From Lewinellaceae bacterium (GTDB lineage Bacteria > Bacteroidota > Bacteroidia > Chitinophagales > Saprospiraceae): 64,000 nucleotides of DNA. The stretch covers positions 248,001 through 312,000 of the forward strand of contig JADJRC010000001.1 in assembly GCA_016712415.1 (NCBI GenBank), in the 5' to 3' direction. This document shows, piece after piece, positions 9,765-19,131 of the stretch. Each line of letters begins with the position of its first letter. Position 1 is the first letter of the stretch. A program made the position numbers and the translations under genes. The notes below the pieces were generated by a model. It did no database searches. It was not told the DNA's origin and worked only from the letters and a program-made list of their open reading frames with translations.

Positions 9765-10063
9765 GTTATCGTCATTTCTTCAATTCGTCATAATCATCAC
9801 TCGTGATTGACGTCGTTGCGCAATGCACGTTGTTGGTCATGGGGTATGTCGCCTTGTTATGGTCTTGAAACACAATCAAAGGTTGTTTGGGAGGGACAAA
9901 ATAAACGGGTTTTTGGACGAAAAGTTGGATTTCTATGGTTATTAACCTAAAAAAGTCACATGCCGGCAGTTTCTGGACAAATCCATTCATTTTACCGCCT
10001 TTCCGGCGCCAACGTCAAAATACTCCCAAGTGCGCCAATCGCCAATTGACGAAATGACGAACC
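9765..10063. other. Intergenic gap without a supported gene
   Basis: About 300 bp separate two reverse-strand genes. A 72-codon open frame exists on the reverse strand, but it has no recognisable family, no signal and no good start context, so I see nothing firm here. Confidence 0.5.
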
Positions 10064-11356
10064 CTACTGCCTGTACTTCTCTTCAAAACGCCGGTGCAAT
10101 TGCTTGTGTTTGTTGTCGAGGTTGATCTCGCGTCCCTGGATAAAGGCGGCCGTAACCTGGCAACTGCGCATATCGAGCGCGTCGCCTTCGCTGATGAAGA
10201 GGGTTGCGTCCTTTCCCGTTTCCAATGACCCGCAGCGGTCGTCGATCCCCAGTATCTTTGCCGCGTTCAGGGTAATCGCACCCACGGCGGCTTCCCTGGG
10301 CAGCCCGAACCCGGCTGCCTGACCCGCTTCGAACGGCAAATTGCGTTGCTGCCAGGCGCCTTCCTCGCTAAAGGTAAACAACACGCCTTTTTCGTGCAGC
10401 AGTGCAGCCGTTTTAAAGGGCTGGTCCACATCCTCGTCTTCGCGGGCAGGCAGGCGCTGCGTGCGGCCCAGGATGACGGGTATGTTATGCGCCTTCAGAA
10501 AATCAGGAATCAGCCATGCGTCGTTGGCATCGACCAGTACCAGGTTCAACCCGAAACGCTCGCCGAACAATACGGCCTCCTGCATCGGTTTGGCATTGTT
10601 GCAATGGATAAACAGGGTCTGTTTTTTGTCGAACAGCCCGCGCATTGCTTCAAAACGCTGGTTTTGCACTTCGGGTGCGGCCTGCTGGGCATAGGCGCGC
10701 GCCTCGTCAAAGAAGCGTTGCAGTTCCTGTACATCCTTGCCGTACTGGTCATTTTTCTGTTCTTCGCGAAAGGCGCCGCCGGAAAACCCGGCCCTGGTGC
10801 GCATAACGGGCCAGTTGAGGTGGATACCGTCGTCGTTGCGGAAAGTGGCGTCTTCCCAGTTCCAGGCATCGAGTTGTACAATACTGGAAGTGCCGGAGAT
10901 GGTCCCGCCTTCGGGCGTGACCTGGGCGAGCAGCACGCCATTGCTGCGCACCGTCGGCAATACCTGCGAGTCGGTATTGTATGCCACGATGCTGCGCGCA
11001 TTGGGGTTGTAAGAGCCCGGCTCCGTAAAATCTGCCGTGGGGCGCGCCGCTTCGATTTCTATCAGCCCCAGTCGCGAAGCGGTGGCAATAAAACCGGGGT
11101 ACACATGCTTGCCTGTCGCATCGAATATTTTGGCGTATTTCGACCGGTCGATGCGTATGGTGGTGGCATCCGCTACCAGCGTCAGTTTGCCCTGTTCAAA
11201 ACCGATGGCGCTGTTGGGTATTACCTGGCCGTTGCCCAGGTGTGCCGTTGCGCCCATGATGAGAACGGCGTCTTTCTGGGCAGGGGCGGGGACGGGTGAT
11301 TGGGACAACAGGCAGAGGGGCAGGGTAAGCGTCAGGAAGATAGTAAGGATACGCAT
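10064..11356 (-). CDS. Secreted amidohydrolase-like protein lacking the usual metal ligands
   Basis: The 430-residue protein has a signal peptide ending near LLSQ. The small beta-sandwich half of the amidohydrolase fold is clear (VLIMGATAHLGNG at the N-terminus, LGIDDRCGSLETGKDATLFISEG near the C-terminus), as is VYPGFIATASRLGLIEIE. At that place active enzymes carry an HxH metal pair, which is absent here. This matches a Bacteroidota subgroup of imidazolonepropionase-like proteins of unknown activity. It lies 60 bp downstream of the M28 peptidase gene on the same strand, so the two may form a peptide or amide degradation unit. Confidence 0.75.
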   Translation of the reverse strand: MRILTIFLTLTLPLCLLSQSPVPAPAQKDAVLIMGATAHLGNGQVIPNSAIGFEQGKLTLVADATTIRIDRSKYAKIFDATGKHVYPGFIATASRLGLIEIEAARPTADFTEPGSYNPNARSIVAYNTDSQVLPTVRSNGVLLAQVTPEGGTISGTSSIVQLDAWNWEDATFRNDDGIHLNWPVMRTRAGFSGGAFREEQKNDQYGKDVQELQRFFDEARAYAQQAAPEVQNQRFEAMRGLFDKKQTLFIHCNNAKPMQEAVLFGERFGLNLVLVDANDAWLIPDFLKAHNIPVILGRTQRLPAREDEDVDQPFKTAALLHEKGVLFTFSEEGAWQQRNLPFEAGQAAGFGLPREAAVGAITLNAAKILGIDDRCGSLETGKDATLFISEGDALDMRSCQVTAAFIQGREINLDNKHKQLHRRFEEKYRQ

Positions 11357-11415
11357 GGCAAGACAGATAGAATTTTGGTAGCAATGTTATGGTTTTTTCG
11401 GAATTCCTGTCTAAC

Positions 11416-13080
11416 TCAATCCTTACTTTCCTTTGGTACCACCACATTCACCGGCAGGCGGATGGTGCGCTGTGAAATATCCCAGGCGGTGTGGAAGGCC
11501 AGTTGGGCGCGTTTGGCCATGGCGCTGAAATCGATTTTGTCGGCCGTATCGGTCGGCTTGTGGTAGTCGGCATGGGTACCGTTGAAATAGAAGATGGCCG
11601 GAATACCGCGTTCGGCAAAGTTGTAGTGGTCGCTGCGCTCGTAGAAGTGGTTGGGGTCGTCGGGCGCATTGTACTTGTAATCGAGTTCGAGTTGGGTAAA
11701 GAACTTGTTCGAGTTCTCGTTGATCTGGTGCAGTTCGGTGCTGAGCCGGTCCGAACCAATGACGTACACATAATTCGGGTTGCCTGCGTGCGCGTTGTCG
11801 ACCCGGCCGATCATATCGATATTGATATCCACCACTGTTTTGCTCAGGGGAAAAACGGGGAAATCGACATAGAATCTCGATCCGAGCAGTCCTTTTTCCT
11901 CGCCGCTGACCAGCATGAAGACCACGGTGCGTTTCGGACCCACGCCCTTTTTCCTGGCCTCGGCAAATGCCCGGGCGATACCGATGACGCCCGATGTGCC
12001 GGACGCGTTGTCGTCGGCGCCGAAATAGATCACCGAACTGTCGGGCATGCCCAGGTGATCATAATGGGCGGTCACAAATACGTATTCGTTTTTCAGTCGC
12101 GGGTCGGAGCCTTCGATAATGCCGATTACATTGGAGCCTTCCAGAAAACGCGTTTCCTTTTCCATGCGGACCTCCACCTTCGACTTTACCTTGACGGGCT
12201 TGAACGTTTTGCCGCTGCGCAGAGCGGAGATGGCGTCTTCGGCCTTATCCGATTTTTTCCCGAGAATAGCTGCTGCTACGGCCGGCGAAATGAACATGTT
12301 GTTGGTCATCTCCTCCAACGATTTGTCGTAGCCGGCGTCAGCGGCCTTCCAGCCGCGTGTGGAAATGAGTTTCCGGTTGTTGCGCAGGTTTTCACTGATG
12401 TTCGGATCGACGATGAACACCATTGATGCGCCTTTTGATTTGGCGAGACGGACTTTCTTTTTCCAGTCGAGCGACCACGGCGAACGGTTCTGGCCGCCTG
12501 TTATGAGCGACTTGTAATCGTTGTCCATCGGTTCGCCGTCGTAGAAGATCACGGCCTTGCCTTTCACGTCGGCGTTGCCGTAATCGTTGTATTTGGGATC
12601 TTCGATGCCGTAACCCACGAATACAACTTCCTTGAGTTCGATCAGGGGGGTATTATTATTGTATGCCGGATAAATGTAGTAATCCGCCCGGTTTTTGAAC
12701 TCCTGTTCGCCAACCTTCAGGGATATCTCCTTCCAGGAATCATTCTGGAGGCTTACCCGCTGCAGGTAGGTATTGCGGTCGCCCGCAGGTGTAAGGCCGA
12801 TGGCGCTGAATCGCGATGCGATGTAGTCGGCCGCTCTGCGCTGGCCTTCCTTGCCCGTCTCCCGGCCCTGCATTTCTGCAGAAGCGAGTTTGTCGAGCAT
12901 GGGCTTCAGCAACTCGGGCGTGATCGTGGCTGCATAAGGCGCGGGATCTGGCAGACCGAGTGATTGGAGGTATAAATCTTTGGGATCGTGCTTTCTTCTG
13001 GTGGTGGTAGTCGTATCGCTTTGGGCCATCAGGGCGACAGCCGGCAGCAGGAACAGTACAATGGCGAGACGAATTTTCAT
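11416..13080 (-). CDS. Secreted M28 family metallopeptidase with PA-like insert
   Basis: I take the ATG at 13080, where a signal peptide begins (MKIRLAIVLFLLPAVALMAQ) after TAAGGAC; an ATG 48 bp further upstream would put charged residues before it. The protein is then 554 residues. A PA-like insert (about 140-290) interrupts the chain, and the di-zinc peptidase core follows with TAHYDHLG (His), GADDNASG (Asp), SGEEKGLLGS (Glu), DMIGRV (Asp) and YHKPTDTADK (His). All M28 metal ligands are present, so an active aminopeptidase is likely. It precedes the amidohydrolase-like gene. Confidence 0.88.
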   Translation of the reverse strand: MKIRLAIVLFLLPAVALMAQSDTTTTTRRKHDPKDLYLQSLGLPDPAPYAATITPELLKPMLDKLASAEMQGRETGKEGQRRAADYIASRFSAIGLTPAGDRNTYLQRVSLQNDSWKEISLKVGEQEFKNRADYYIYPAYNNNTPLIELKEVVFVGYGIEDPKYNDYGNADVKGKAVIFYDGEPMDNDYKSLITGGQNRSPWSLDWKKKVRLAKSKGASMVFIVDPNISENLRNNRKLISTRGWKAADAGYDKSLEEMTNNMFISPAVAAAILGKKSDKAEDAISALRSGKTFKPVKVKSKVEVRMEKETRFLEGSNVIGIIEGSDPRLKNEYVFVTAHYDHLGMPDSSVIYFGADDNASGTSGVIGIARAFAEARKKGVGPKRTVVFMLVSGEEKGLLGSRFYVDFPVFPLSKTVVDINIDMIGRVDNAHAGNPNYVYVIGSDRLSTELHQINENSNKFFTQLELDYKYNAPDDPNHFYERSDHYNFAERGIPAIFYFNGTHADYHKPTDTADKIDFSAMAKRAQLAFHTAWDISQRTIRLPVNVVVPKESKD

Positions 13081-13307
13081 GTCCTTATTCGGTGCTATGT
13101 TTGAAAAATGAGGTGCAAATATCCTCATTAGGGTTTGATTGGGCGGGGTATAATTTGTTTTTCAAACGTTAACCGACCGGAATGGCTGCCATATTGCCTT
13201 GCCTTTGGGCCCTGTATTGATGTATTTCACGTTCATTTCAGGCTGAAAATACGATCTGTGTATCCTTCTTCTCATCTTTACGAAAACAATCCACAATCGG
13301 GAAAATA

Positions 13308-14165
13308 ATGCACATCAACGACCTGACACCCTTTTCTCCCCAACAACTGGCCGATGCGTTCAACCAGGCTTTTGCCGACTATTTCATCAGGATGCATCTG
13401 ACAGAGGAGATGGTGGCAAACAAATTAATAGCCGAAAACGTCAGGCTGGAACATTCTGTCGGGATGGTCCATGAGGATAAACTGGTCGCTTTTATCCTGG
13501 CCGGCATCGACGACTATTCCGGACAGACCATTGCATACAATGCCGGGACGGGTGTGCTTCCCGCATTCCGGCGGCAGGGACTCACGGGAACCATGTACAG
13601 GCAGTTATTGTCCGGCCTGCATGCTGAAGGCATCAGCCGGCACCGGCTGGAAGTCATGACGCAAAATGCGCCGGCCATAAAGGCGTATGAGCGAATCGGC
13701 TTCCGGAGAACGCGGATTTTGTCGGTTTACAGGGGAAAAATCAATTCTGACGGCACAAAATCCTCTTTTGAAATCAGGCAAACCGACTTCAGCAGTCTGG
13801 GCGATATCGGGCATTTCTGGAACAGCCTTCCTTCCTGGCAGAACAGCCTGCAAGCGATCGGGCGAAGCCTTGACGAACACACGATCATGGCCGCTTTTAG
13901 TCCCGGCGGGCAATTGGCCGGGTATATCATTTTCAACCCTAAAGCGGGGAAAATCAAGCAGTTGGCTGTGGGTAAGGACTTCCGGGCAAAAGGTGTCGGC
14001 AGTAGTCTGCTGGCCGCCGCGGGCAGGCTGATGCAGGACGTGGAAGTGATGATCACCAATGTAGACTATGCCGATCGGGAAACAACTGCTTTCCTGGAGC
14101 GAAAAGGGTTTGTATGTATCCTTCAGCAATATGAAATGGAACTGGCGCCTGCACCTGCTGTTTGA
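13308..14165 (+). CDS. GNAT family N-acetyltransferase with two GNAT domains
   Basis: This 285-residue protein shows two acetyl-CoA binding motifs: GVLPAFRRQGLTGTMYRQLL with KAYERIGF in the first half (about 80-130), and LAVGKDFRAKGVGSSLLAAAG with TTAFLERKGF in the second half (about 215-270). The tandem arrangement resembles other duplicated GNAT enzymes. The substrate is unknown. It starts at ATG 13308, about 180 bp downstream of the divergent M28 gene. Confidence 0.85.
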   Translation: MHINDLTPFSPQQLADAFNQAFADYFIRMHLTEEMVANKLIAENVRLEHSVGMVHEDKLVAFILAGIDDYSGQTIAYNAGTGVLPAFRRQGLTGTMYRQLLSGLHAEGISRHRLEVMTQNAPAIKAYERIGFRRTRILSVYRGKINSDGTKSSFEIRQTDFSSLGDIGHFWNSLPSWQNSLQAIGRSLDEHTIMAAFSPGGQLAGYIIFNPKAGKIKQLAVGKDFRAKGVGSSLLAAAGRLMQDVEVMITNVDYADRETTAFLERKGFVCILQQYEMELAPAPAV

Positions 14166-14199
14166 AAGGAGATTGCCCTGGCCGGGGACTGACGCACCG

Positions 14200-14631
14200 T
14201 CATGCGCAGGATATTTTGTCGACCCGCCGTTCATGGCGGCCACCTTCAAAGCCGGTCGTCAGGAAAATACGCACCATGGCCTGGGCCAGAATTTCAGGGA
14301 CGTAACGCGCCGGCAAGGCGATGACATTGGCATCGTTGTGCTGGCGTGCCAGGGCTGCAATCTCTTCCGTCCAGCACAGGGCGCACCGGATGCCCTCGTG
14401 CTTATTGGCTGTCATGGCCACGCCGTTGCCGCTACCACAAAGCAGTACGCCGCGATCGGCAGTGCCCGCCTCGACCGATTTGGCAACCTCGTGCGCAAAG
14501 TCGGGATAGTCCACCGAATCGAGCGAGTTGGTGCCAAAATCGAGTACCATATGGCCCTGCGATTGAAGCATGGCAATAATACCGTCTTTATAGGGAAACC
14601 CGGCGTGGTCACAACCAATTGCAATTTTCAT
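14200..14631 (-). CDS. rpiB: Ribose 5-phosphate isomerase B
   Basis: From the ATG at 14631 the product has 143 residues, the normal RpiB length. MKIAIGCDHAGFPYK is the family N-terminus, LLCGSGNGVAMTANK contains the catalytic cysteine, and ARQHNDANVIALPAR holds the histidine of the second active-site loop. It interconverts ribose 5-phosphate and ribulose 5-phosphate. The frame stays open upstream to 14970, but that would overlap the divergent subtilase gene and add residues unlike the family. A reverse-strand TATCTTTG at 14713-14720 is a plausible -7 promoter box. Confidence 0.93.
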   Translation of the reverse strand: MKIAIGCDHAGFPYKDGIIAMLQSQGHMVLDFGTNSLDSVDYPDFAHEVAKSVEAGTADRGVLLCGSGNGVAMTANKHEGIRCALCWTEEIAALARQHNDANVIALPARYVPEILAQAMVRIFLTTGFEGGRHERRVDKISCA

Positions 14632-14712
14632 AGAAGTGATAAGTCTGGTATGAAAAGGGAAACATGCGACCGTCAGGATTGTTCCCTTCATCGCATCCAA
14701 CTTAGTGGTCCG

Positions 14713-14720
14713 CAAAGATA
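14713..14720 (-). promoter_or_regulatory. Putative -7 element (TATCTTTG) for rpiB
   Basis: The octamer fits the Bacteroidota TAnnTTTG -7 consensus and sits about 80 bp ahead of the rpiB ATG. No convincing -33 TTG is visible, so the call rests on the one box. Confidence 0.35.
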
Positions 14721-14818
14721 GGCGTTTGCTGATTCTGGCGGGTCCGGTTTGTGATGAAGATGTATTTTGCAGCGCTATTGGCGTTGTTTTTTGATCTAAA
14801 ATACTGATTTTCAAAATA

Positions 14819-16612
14819 ATGAAAAAAAATCTGCTGTTCGTTTTATTCCTCATAACCACTGCCTCCACACTGTTTGCCCAGGCGCCCGCAGGCTGGCGTT
14901 CCAAGGTCTCACCCGATATTCTGATCGCTTTGGACAAAGGCGAAAAGCCTGACTTTATCGTTGTTTTCAACGAACAGGCCGATGTCAGTGGCGCCGGCCG
15001 TTTGAAAACAAAATCGGAAAAGGCCCGCTTCGTTTACCGGCGCGTGACGGAAACTGCCGCCCGCGTCCAGGCCAATGCCACCCGGATTGTCAGGGCAAGT
15101 CAGGCTTCTGTCAACAGCCTGCCGCTCGTCAATGCCATGGCGGTGGAGGGTGCGGATGCATCGCTTGCCCGTCAACTGGCCGAACTGCCGGAGGTAACAT
15201 GGCTGGGCGCCGACCCCTGGGTAAGGTTCTCCGGGCCCGTCGACAGCAAACCCGATGCGCCTGCCGAACGCAGCGTCCTGGAATGGGGACTTGAAAAGAT
15301 CAATGCGCCCGCCGTTTGGGCCCTGGGTTATACCGGTCAGGGCATTACGATCGGCGGCGCCGATACCGGCTACGAATGGTGGCATCCGGTACTGAAAACG
15401 CACTACCGGGGCTGGACGGGCGACTCCGCCACAACTGTTCACCTGTACAACTGGCACGATGCCATACATGAACTCAACCCGCTCAACGGCGACACCACCA
15501 GCAACCCCTTTAACAACCCCTGCGGCCTCAACGCCACAGCACCCTGCGACGACCATAACCACGGCACCCATACGATGGGAACGATGGTCGGCGACGACGG
15601 ACTGGGCAACCAGACCGGTGTCGCGCCGGGTGCAAAATGGGTGGGATGCCGCAACATGGAGCGCGGCTGGGGCAAGCCCTCTTCCTACCTCGAATGTTTC
15701 GAATGGTTCCTGGCGCCTACCGATTTCAACGGCCTGAATCCCGATACGGACAAATCGCCGCACGTGATCAACAATTCCTGGTATTGCGCCACTTTTGAAG
15801 GCTGTACAGACCTGTCTGTCAATGAATTGCTGCATACCGCAGTCATCAACCTGAAGGCAGCGGGCGTTGTCGTAGTGGTCAGCAATGGCAATGACGGGGG
15901 AACCTGCGCTACCACCAGCAACCCGCCGGCATATTTTGAAGAAAGTTTCAGCGTGGGCGCCACGCGCAGCAACGACACCATTGCAGGTTTCAGCAGCCGC
16001 GGGCCAGTATTTATCGACAACAGCCTGCGTGTTAAACCCAACGTGTGCGCGCCGGGCGTTAATGTCCGTTCCAGCATTCGCGAGGGAAAATACGCCTATT
16101 TTTCAGGCACGAGCATGGCCGGACCTCATGTGGCCGGTATGGTTGCGCTCATGCTGTCGGCGAACCCCGATCTGGCAGGCGATGTAGCAGCCATCGAGAC
16201 CATCATTGAAGAATCCGCTGTTTACCTCGCTGATACGCTTGATTGTGCCCCCAACAGTCCGGGCACGGCGCGGCCGAACCACGCGTACGGCTGGGGCAGC
16301 ATTGATGCCGTGGCTGCCGTAAATGCCGCACTGGCCTACGCCCCCGTACCGGTGACCGAGGCGGCCAGGCCCGAAGCGGGCGTATTCCCTAACCCGGTGA
16401 CGGAGGACGTGCTGTTCGACCTGAAAAACGTTGCAGGCAAGGCCGTACTTGAGATATTCAATGCCGGCGGGCAACTTGTTTTTACCAAAAACTGGACAGC
16501 CCGGCAACGCGAGCTGTTGCCGGTTTCCCTGAAAGACCAGCCTGAAGGGGTGTATTTCTGGCAAATCCGGGCCTCGAACGGCGTGGTTTCGGGGCGGATC
16601 GTGAAACAATAA
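14819..16612 (+). CDS. Secreted S8 subtilisin-like protease with T9SS type A sorting domain
   Basis: The 597-residue protein has a signal peptide (MKKNLLFVLFLITTASTLFAQ), a propeptide-like region to about 150, and a subtilase domain carrying the triad: Asp in GADTGYEW, His in DHNHGTHTMGTM, and Ser in FSGTSMAGPHVAGM. The last ~75 residues (AGVFPNPVTEDVLFD ... GVYFWQIRASNG) form a type A sorting domain, so the enzyme is probably exported across the outer membrane and processed. An imperfect stem-loop follows at 16624-16690. Confidence 0.92.
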   Translation: MKKNLLFVLFLITTASTLFAQAPAGWRSKVSPDILIALDKGEKPDFIVVFNEQADVSGAGRLKTKSEKARFVYRRVTETAARVQANATRIVRASQASVNSLPLVNAMAVEGADASLARQLAELPEVTWLGADPWVRFSGPVDSKPDAPAERSVLEWGLEKINAPAVWALGYTGQGITIGGADTGYEWWHPVLKTHYRGWTGDSATTVHLYNWHDAIHELNPLNGDTTSNPFNNPCGLNATAPCDDHNHGTHTMGTMVGDDGLGNQTGVAPGAKWVGCRNMERGWGKPSSYLECFEWFLAPTDFNGLNPDTDKSPHVINNSWYCATFEGCTDLSVNELLHTAVINLKAAGVVVVVSNGNDGGTCATTSNPPAYFEESFSVGATRSNDTIAGFSSRGPVFIDNSLRVKPNVCAPGVNVRSSIREGKYAYFSGTSMAGPHVAGMVALMLSANPDLAGDVAAIETIIEESAVYLADTLDCAPNSPGTARPNHAYGWGSIDAVAAVNAALAYAPVPVTEAARPEAGVFPNPVTEDVLFDLKNVAGKAVLEIFNAGGQLVFTKNWTARQRELLPVSLKDQPEGVYFWQIRASNGVVSGRIVKQ

Positions 16613-16623
16613 CAAGTATTCGA

Positions 16624-16690
16624 GTGAGACGCTGAAGGGGCTTACCGTTTTACCGGCGCCTGGAATCTACAGGCCCCTTCAGCGGCTCAC
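16624..16690 (+). terminator. Strong hairpin between subtilase and ACMSD genes
   Basis: The 18-nt arms at 16624-16641 and 16673-16690 pair at 17 of 18 positions (GCTGAAGGGGC with GCCCCTTCAGC at the core). There is no U-run after it. It may end the protease transcript, or sit in the leader of the next gene, whose ATG is only 7 bp away. Confidence 0.5.
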
Positions 16691-16696
16691 TTAACA

Positions 16697-17710
16697 ATGG
16701 AAACCATGCACAAAATTGACATGCATACCCACCTCCTGCCCGAACGGCTGCCCAACTTCGCAGACAAGTTCGGATATGGAGATTTTATACACCTGCAGCA
16801 TCACCGGCCCGGGTTTGCCCGCATGATGAAGGGCGACGTTTTTTTTCGCGAGATTAAAAGCAACTGCTGGGACCCGGCGGTGCGTATACCGGAGTATGCG
16901 CAATACAAGACGCCTGTGCAGGTGGTTTGTACCATTCCGGTCATGTTCAGTTACTGGGCCAAACCCGCCGACTGTCTCGATCTATCCATGTTCCTCAACG
17001 ATCACCTGGCGGGAGTGGTGGAGGATTACCCGGAACATTACATGGCCTTGGGCACTATTCCCATGCAGGATACCGATCTGGCTGTCAGGGAGTTGCAGCG
17101 CCTGAAGGAACTCGGGTTTCCGGGGGTTCAGATTGGCTCCAACGTCAACCGGTTGAACCTGAGCGAGCCGCAGTTTTTTCCCATCTTCGAAGCATGCCGG
17201 GATTTGGACATGGCGATTCTGGTGCATCCCTGGGAAATGATGGGCCAGTCGGACATGTCCAAATACTGGCTGCCGTGGCTGGTGGGCATGCCTGCCGAGA
17301 CAAGTCGCGCCGTTTGTTCGCTCATTTTCGGAGGTGTCATGGAACGACTGCCCGACCTGCGGTTTTGCTTTGCCCACGCAGGCGGATCGTTTATTCCCAC
17401 GATCGGGCGGGTGCAGCACGGTTTCGACTGCCGGCCCGACCTGGTGGCTGTCGACAACGCAGTGCCGCCGCGCGATTACCTGGGCCGGTTCTGGGTGGAT
17501 TCGGCTACGCACGATCCGCAATTGTTGCGGTATATCCTGGAGGTGATCGGCGACGAGAAGGTATGCCTGGGCACCGATTATCCCTTCCCGCTTGGCGATC
17601 TGGAGATCGGCAGGTTTATCGGTGAAATGGGTTTGCCGGCATCGACGCTGGAAAAAATATTCTACAAAAACACCATTGACTGGCTGCATGGAAAGCAGGC
17701 GGGCGGGTAG
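16697..17710 (+). CDS. Amidohydrolase family decarboxylase, ACMSD-like
   Basis: The 337-residue protein has the ACMSD metal site: HTH near the N-terminus (KIDMHTHLLPERLP), His in ILVHPWEMMG, His in CFAHAGGSF and Asp in GTDYPFPLG. Extensive similarity in IQIGSNVN and PWEMMG-type blocks suggests 2-amino-3-carboxymuconate 6-semialdehyde decarboxylase, which diverts the kynurenine pathway away from quinolinate. No other kynurenine genes are adjacent. An alternative ATG at 16706 (MHKIDMH) is equally plausible. The stop is separated by one base from the convergent methyltransferase stop. Confidence 0.83.
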   Translation: METMHKIDMHTHLLPERLPNFADKFGYGDFIHLQHHRPGFARMMKGDVFFREIKSNCWDPAVRIPEYAQYKTPVQVVCTIPVMFSYWAKPADCLDLSMFLNDHLAGVVEDYPEHYMALGTIPMQDTDLAVRELQRLKELGFPGVQIGSNVNRLNLSEPQFFPIFEACRDLDMAILVHPWEMMGQSDMSKYWLPWLVGMPAETSRAVCSLIFGGVMERLPDLRFCFAHAGGSFIPTIGRVQHGFDCRPDLVAVDNAVPPRDYLGRFWVDSATHDPQLLRYILEVIGDEKVCLGTDYPFPLGDLEIGRFIGEMGLPASTLEKIFYKNTIDWLHGKQAGG

Positions 17711-17711
17711 G

Positions 17712-18485
17712 CTACTTGTCCGAGCGTATTCGGTATTGTCCTTCTGACAGCCGTTTTTGCGCAAAATCGAAGTATTCGGGCACCACCTCGAACCCCAGGT
17801 AACGCCGCCCTTCCATGTTGCTGACCACGGCTACCTGCCCGGAACCGAGGAAGGGGTCGAGCACGAGGTCGCCGGGCAGGCTGCTGTAAGCGAGTATTTT
17901 ACGGATGATCTCGGCGGGCAGTTTGGTGGGTGTTTTGACGTCGCCGGTCCAGTATTCGCGGTGGATATTCCACACATCTTCCTTGTCTTTATAGTGTGCG
18001 CTGCCGCCGTCGGAGTGCTTTGCGTCTTTTTCAAAACGCGCATAGGGGAAAAAGCGGCGTTTTTTATCGTCGATACCGGCAAAAAGGATGTGGTAGTGCG
18101 AGGTGACGTATTTGCGCTTCGTCACGAGGCCGAACTGATATTTCCAGACGAGGTGGTTCACCAGCGTGAAATCCAGTTCATCGAGTGCAATGAGCAGTTC
18201 CTTGAGGTAGTTCCATCCGGAGAATATGTACAAACTGCCCTCGGGCTTGAGCACCCGCCTGATCTCCCCCAGCCACGCGCGGGTAAAGTCGAGATAGTCG
18301 ACGCCTTTAACTTCGTTGTAGCCTTCCAGCACCCGACTGCCTTTGCGGTTGTAATTGGCTTTTTTTGCCTGAAATTCGATGCCGAATGGCGGATCGGTAA
18401 TCACCAGGTCCACTGATGCATCCGGTATCCGGGAGGCCATGCCTGCGACACAATCCTCGTTAAAAATTTGATTGAACGGAATCAC
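17712..18485 (-). CDS. Solitary DNA methyltransferase (N6-adenine / N4-cytosine, beta-type motif order)
   Basis: The 257-residue protein starts with GTG at 18485 (next internal Met is residue 16, which would remove the conserved NQIFNEDCVAGM start). The catalytic DPPF box (motif IV) is near residue 32 and the SAM-binding DPFLGSGQ box (motif I) near 210, an order typical of the beta group. No restriction endonuclease gene is next to it, so it may be an orphan regulatory methylase. It lies directly downstream of a 460-bp tandem-repeat array. Confidence 0.87.
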   Translation of the reverse strand: MIPFNQIFNEDCVAGMASRIPDASVDLVITDPPFGIEFQAKKANYNRKGSRVLEGYNEVKGVDYLDFTRAWLGEIRRVLKPEGSLYIFSGWNYLKELLIALDELDFTLVNHLVWKYQFGLVTKRKYVTSHYHILFAGIDDKKRRFFPYARFEKDAKHSDGGSAHYKDKEDVWNIHREYWTGDVKTPTKLPAEIIRKILAYSSLPGDLVLDPFLGSGQVAVVSNMEGRRYLGFEVVPEYFDFAQKRLSEGQYRIRSDK

Positions 18486-18520
18486 CGGGCGAAAGACGGG
18501 AAATTTTGGGAAAACACAAA

Positions 18521-18983
18521 GCAGTAGGCAGTTGCAGTAGGCAGTTGCAGTAGGCAGTTGCAGTGGGCAGTTGCAGTAGGCAGTTGCAGTGGGCAGTTGC
18601 AGTAGGCAGTTGCAGTGGGCAGTTGCAGTGGGCAGTTGCAGTAGGCAGTTGCAGTAGGCAGTTGCAGTGGGCAGTTGCAGTGGGCAGTTGCAGTGGGCAG
18701 TTGCAGTGGGCAGTTGCAGTAGGCGGTTGCAGTAGGCAGTTGCAGTGGGCAGTTGCAGTGGGCAGTTCGCGTGGGCAGTTGTGGCGGCAGCGGGGAGTGG
18801 AGCGGTTGCATGGGCAGTTGCAGTAGGCAGTTGCAGTAGGCGGTTGCAGTGGGCAGTTGCAGTGGGCAGTTGCAGTGGGCAGTTGCAGTGGGCAGTTGCA
18901 GTAGGCAGTTGCAGTAGGCAGTTGCAGTAGGCAGTTGGAGTGGGCAGTTGCAGTGGGCAGTTGCAGTAGGCAGTTGCAGTGGC
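18521..18983. repeat. 13-bp tandem repeat array (GGCAGTTGCAGTR), about 35 copies
   Basis: About 35 direct copies of a 13-bp unit that differs mainly at its last base (A or G). A degenerate patch interrupts it at about 18766-18810. Three units make a 39-bp, 13-codon period, and the reverse strand has no stop codon in any frame, so long open frames arise by chance. It fills the gap between the methyltransferase start and the MscS gene end. The unit is the same 7+6 composite seen at 6059-6389. Confidence 0.93.
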
Positions 18984-19131
18984 AAAGAACAGGTAGTCCT
19001 GAAGTATTTTCTATTTAAGGCATTGATTATTAATGTTTTAAACAAAAAAAAGTCGCGACCCGCTCAACGAAACAAGCCTTCCCGGCGATAGAGACCTGTT
19101 ATTACTCGACCAACGCAACAGGCGCCACGCA

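Noticed and set aside
14632..14970. N-terminal extension of RpiB
   Set aside because: Family N-terminus begins at ATG 14631, and the extension overlaps the signal peptide of the divergent subtilase.
18521..18983. Possible CRISPR array
   Set aside because: Contiguous 13-bp direct repeats with no unique spacers and no cas genes nearby.
18482..19045. 187-codon open frame on the reverse strand
   Set aside because: It is the translation of the 13-bp tandem array; the unit has no stop in any reverse frame, so the length is automatic.
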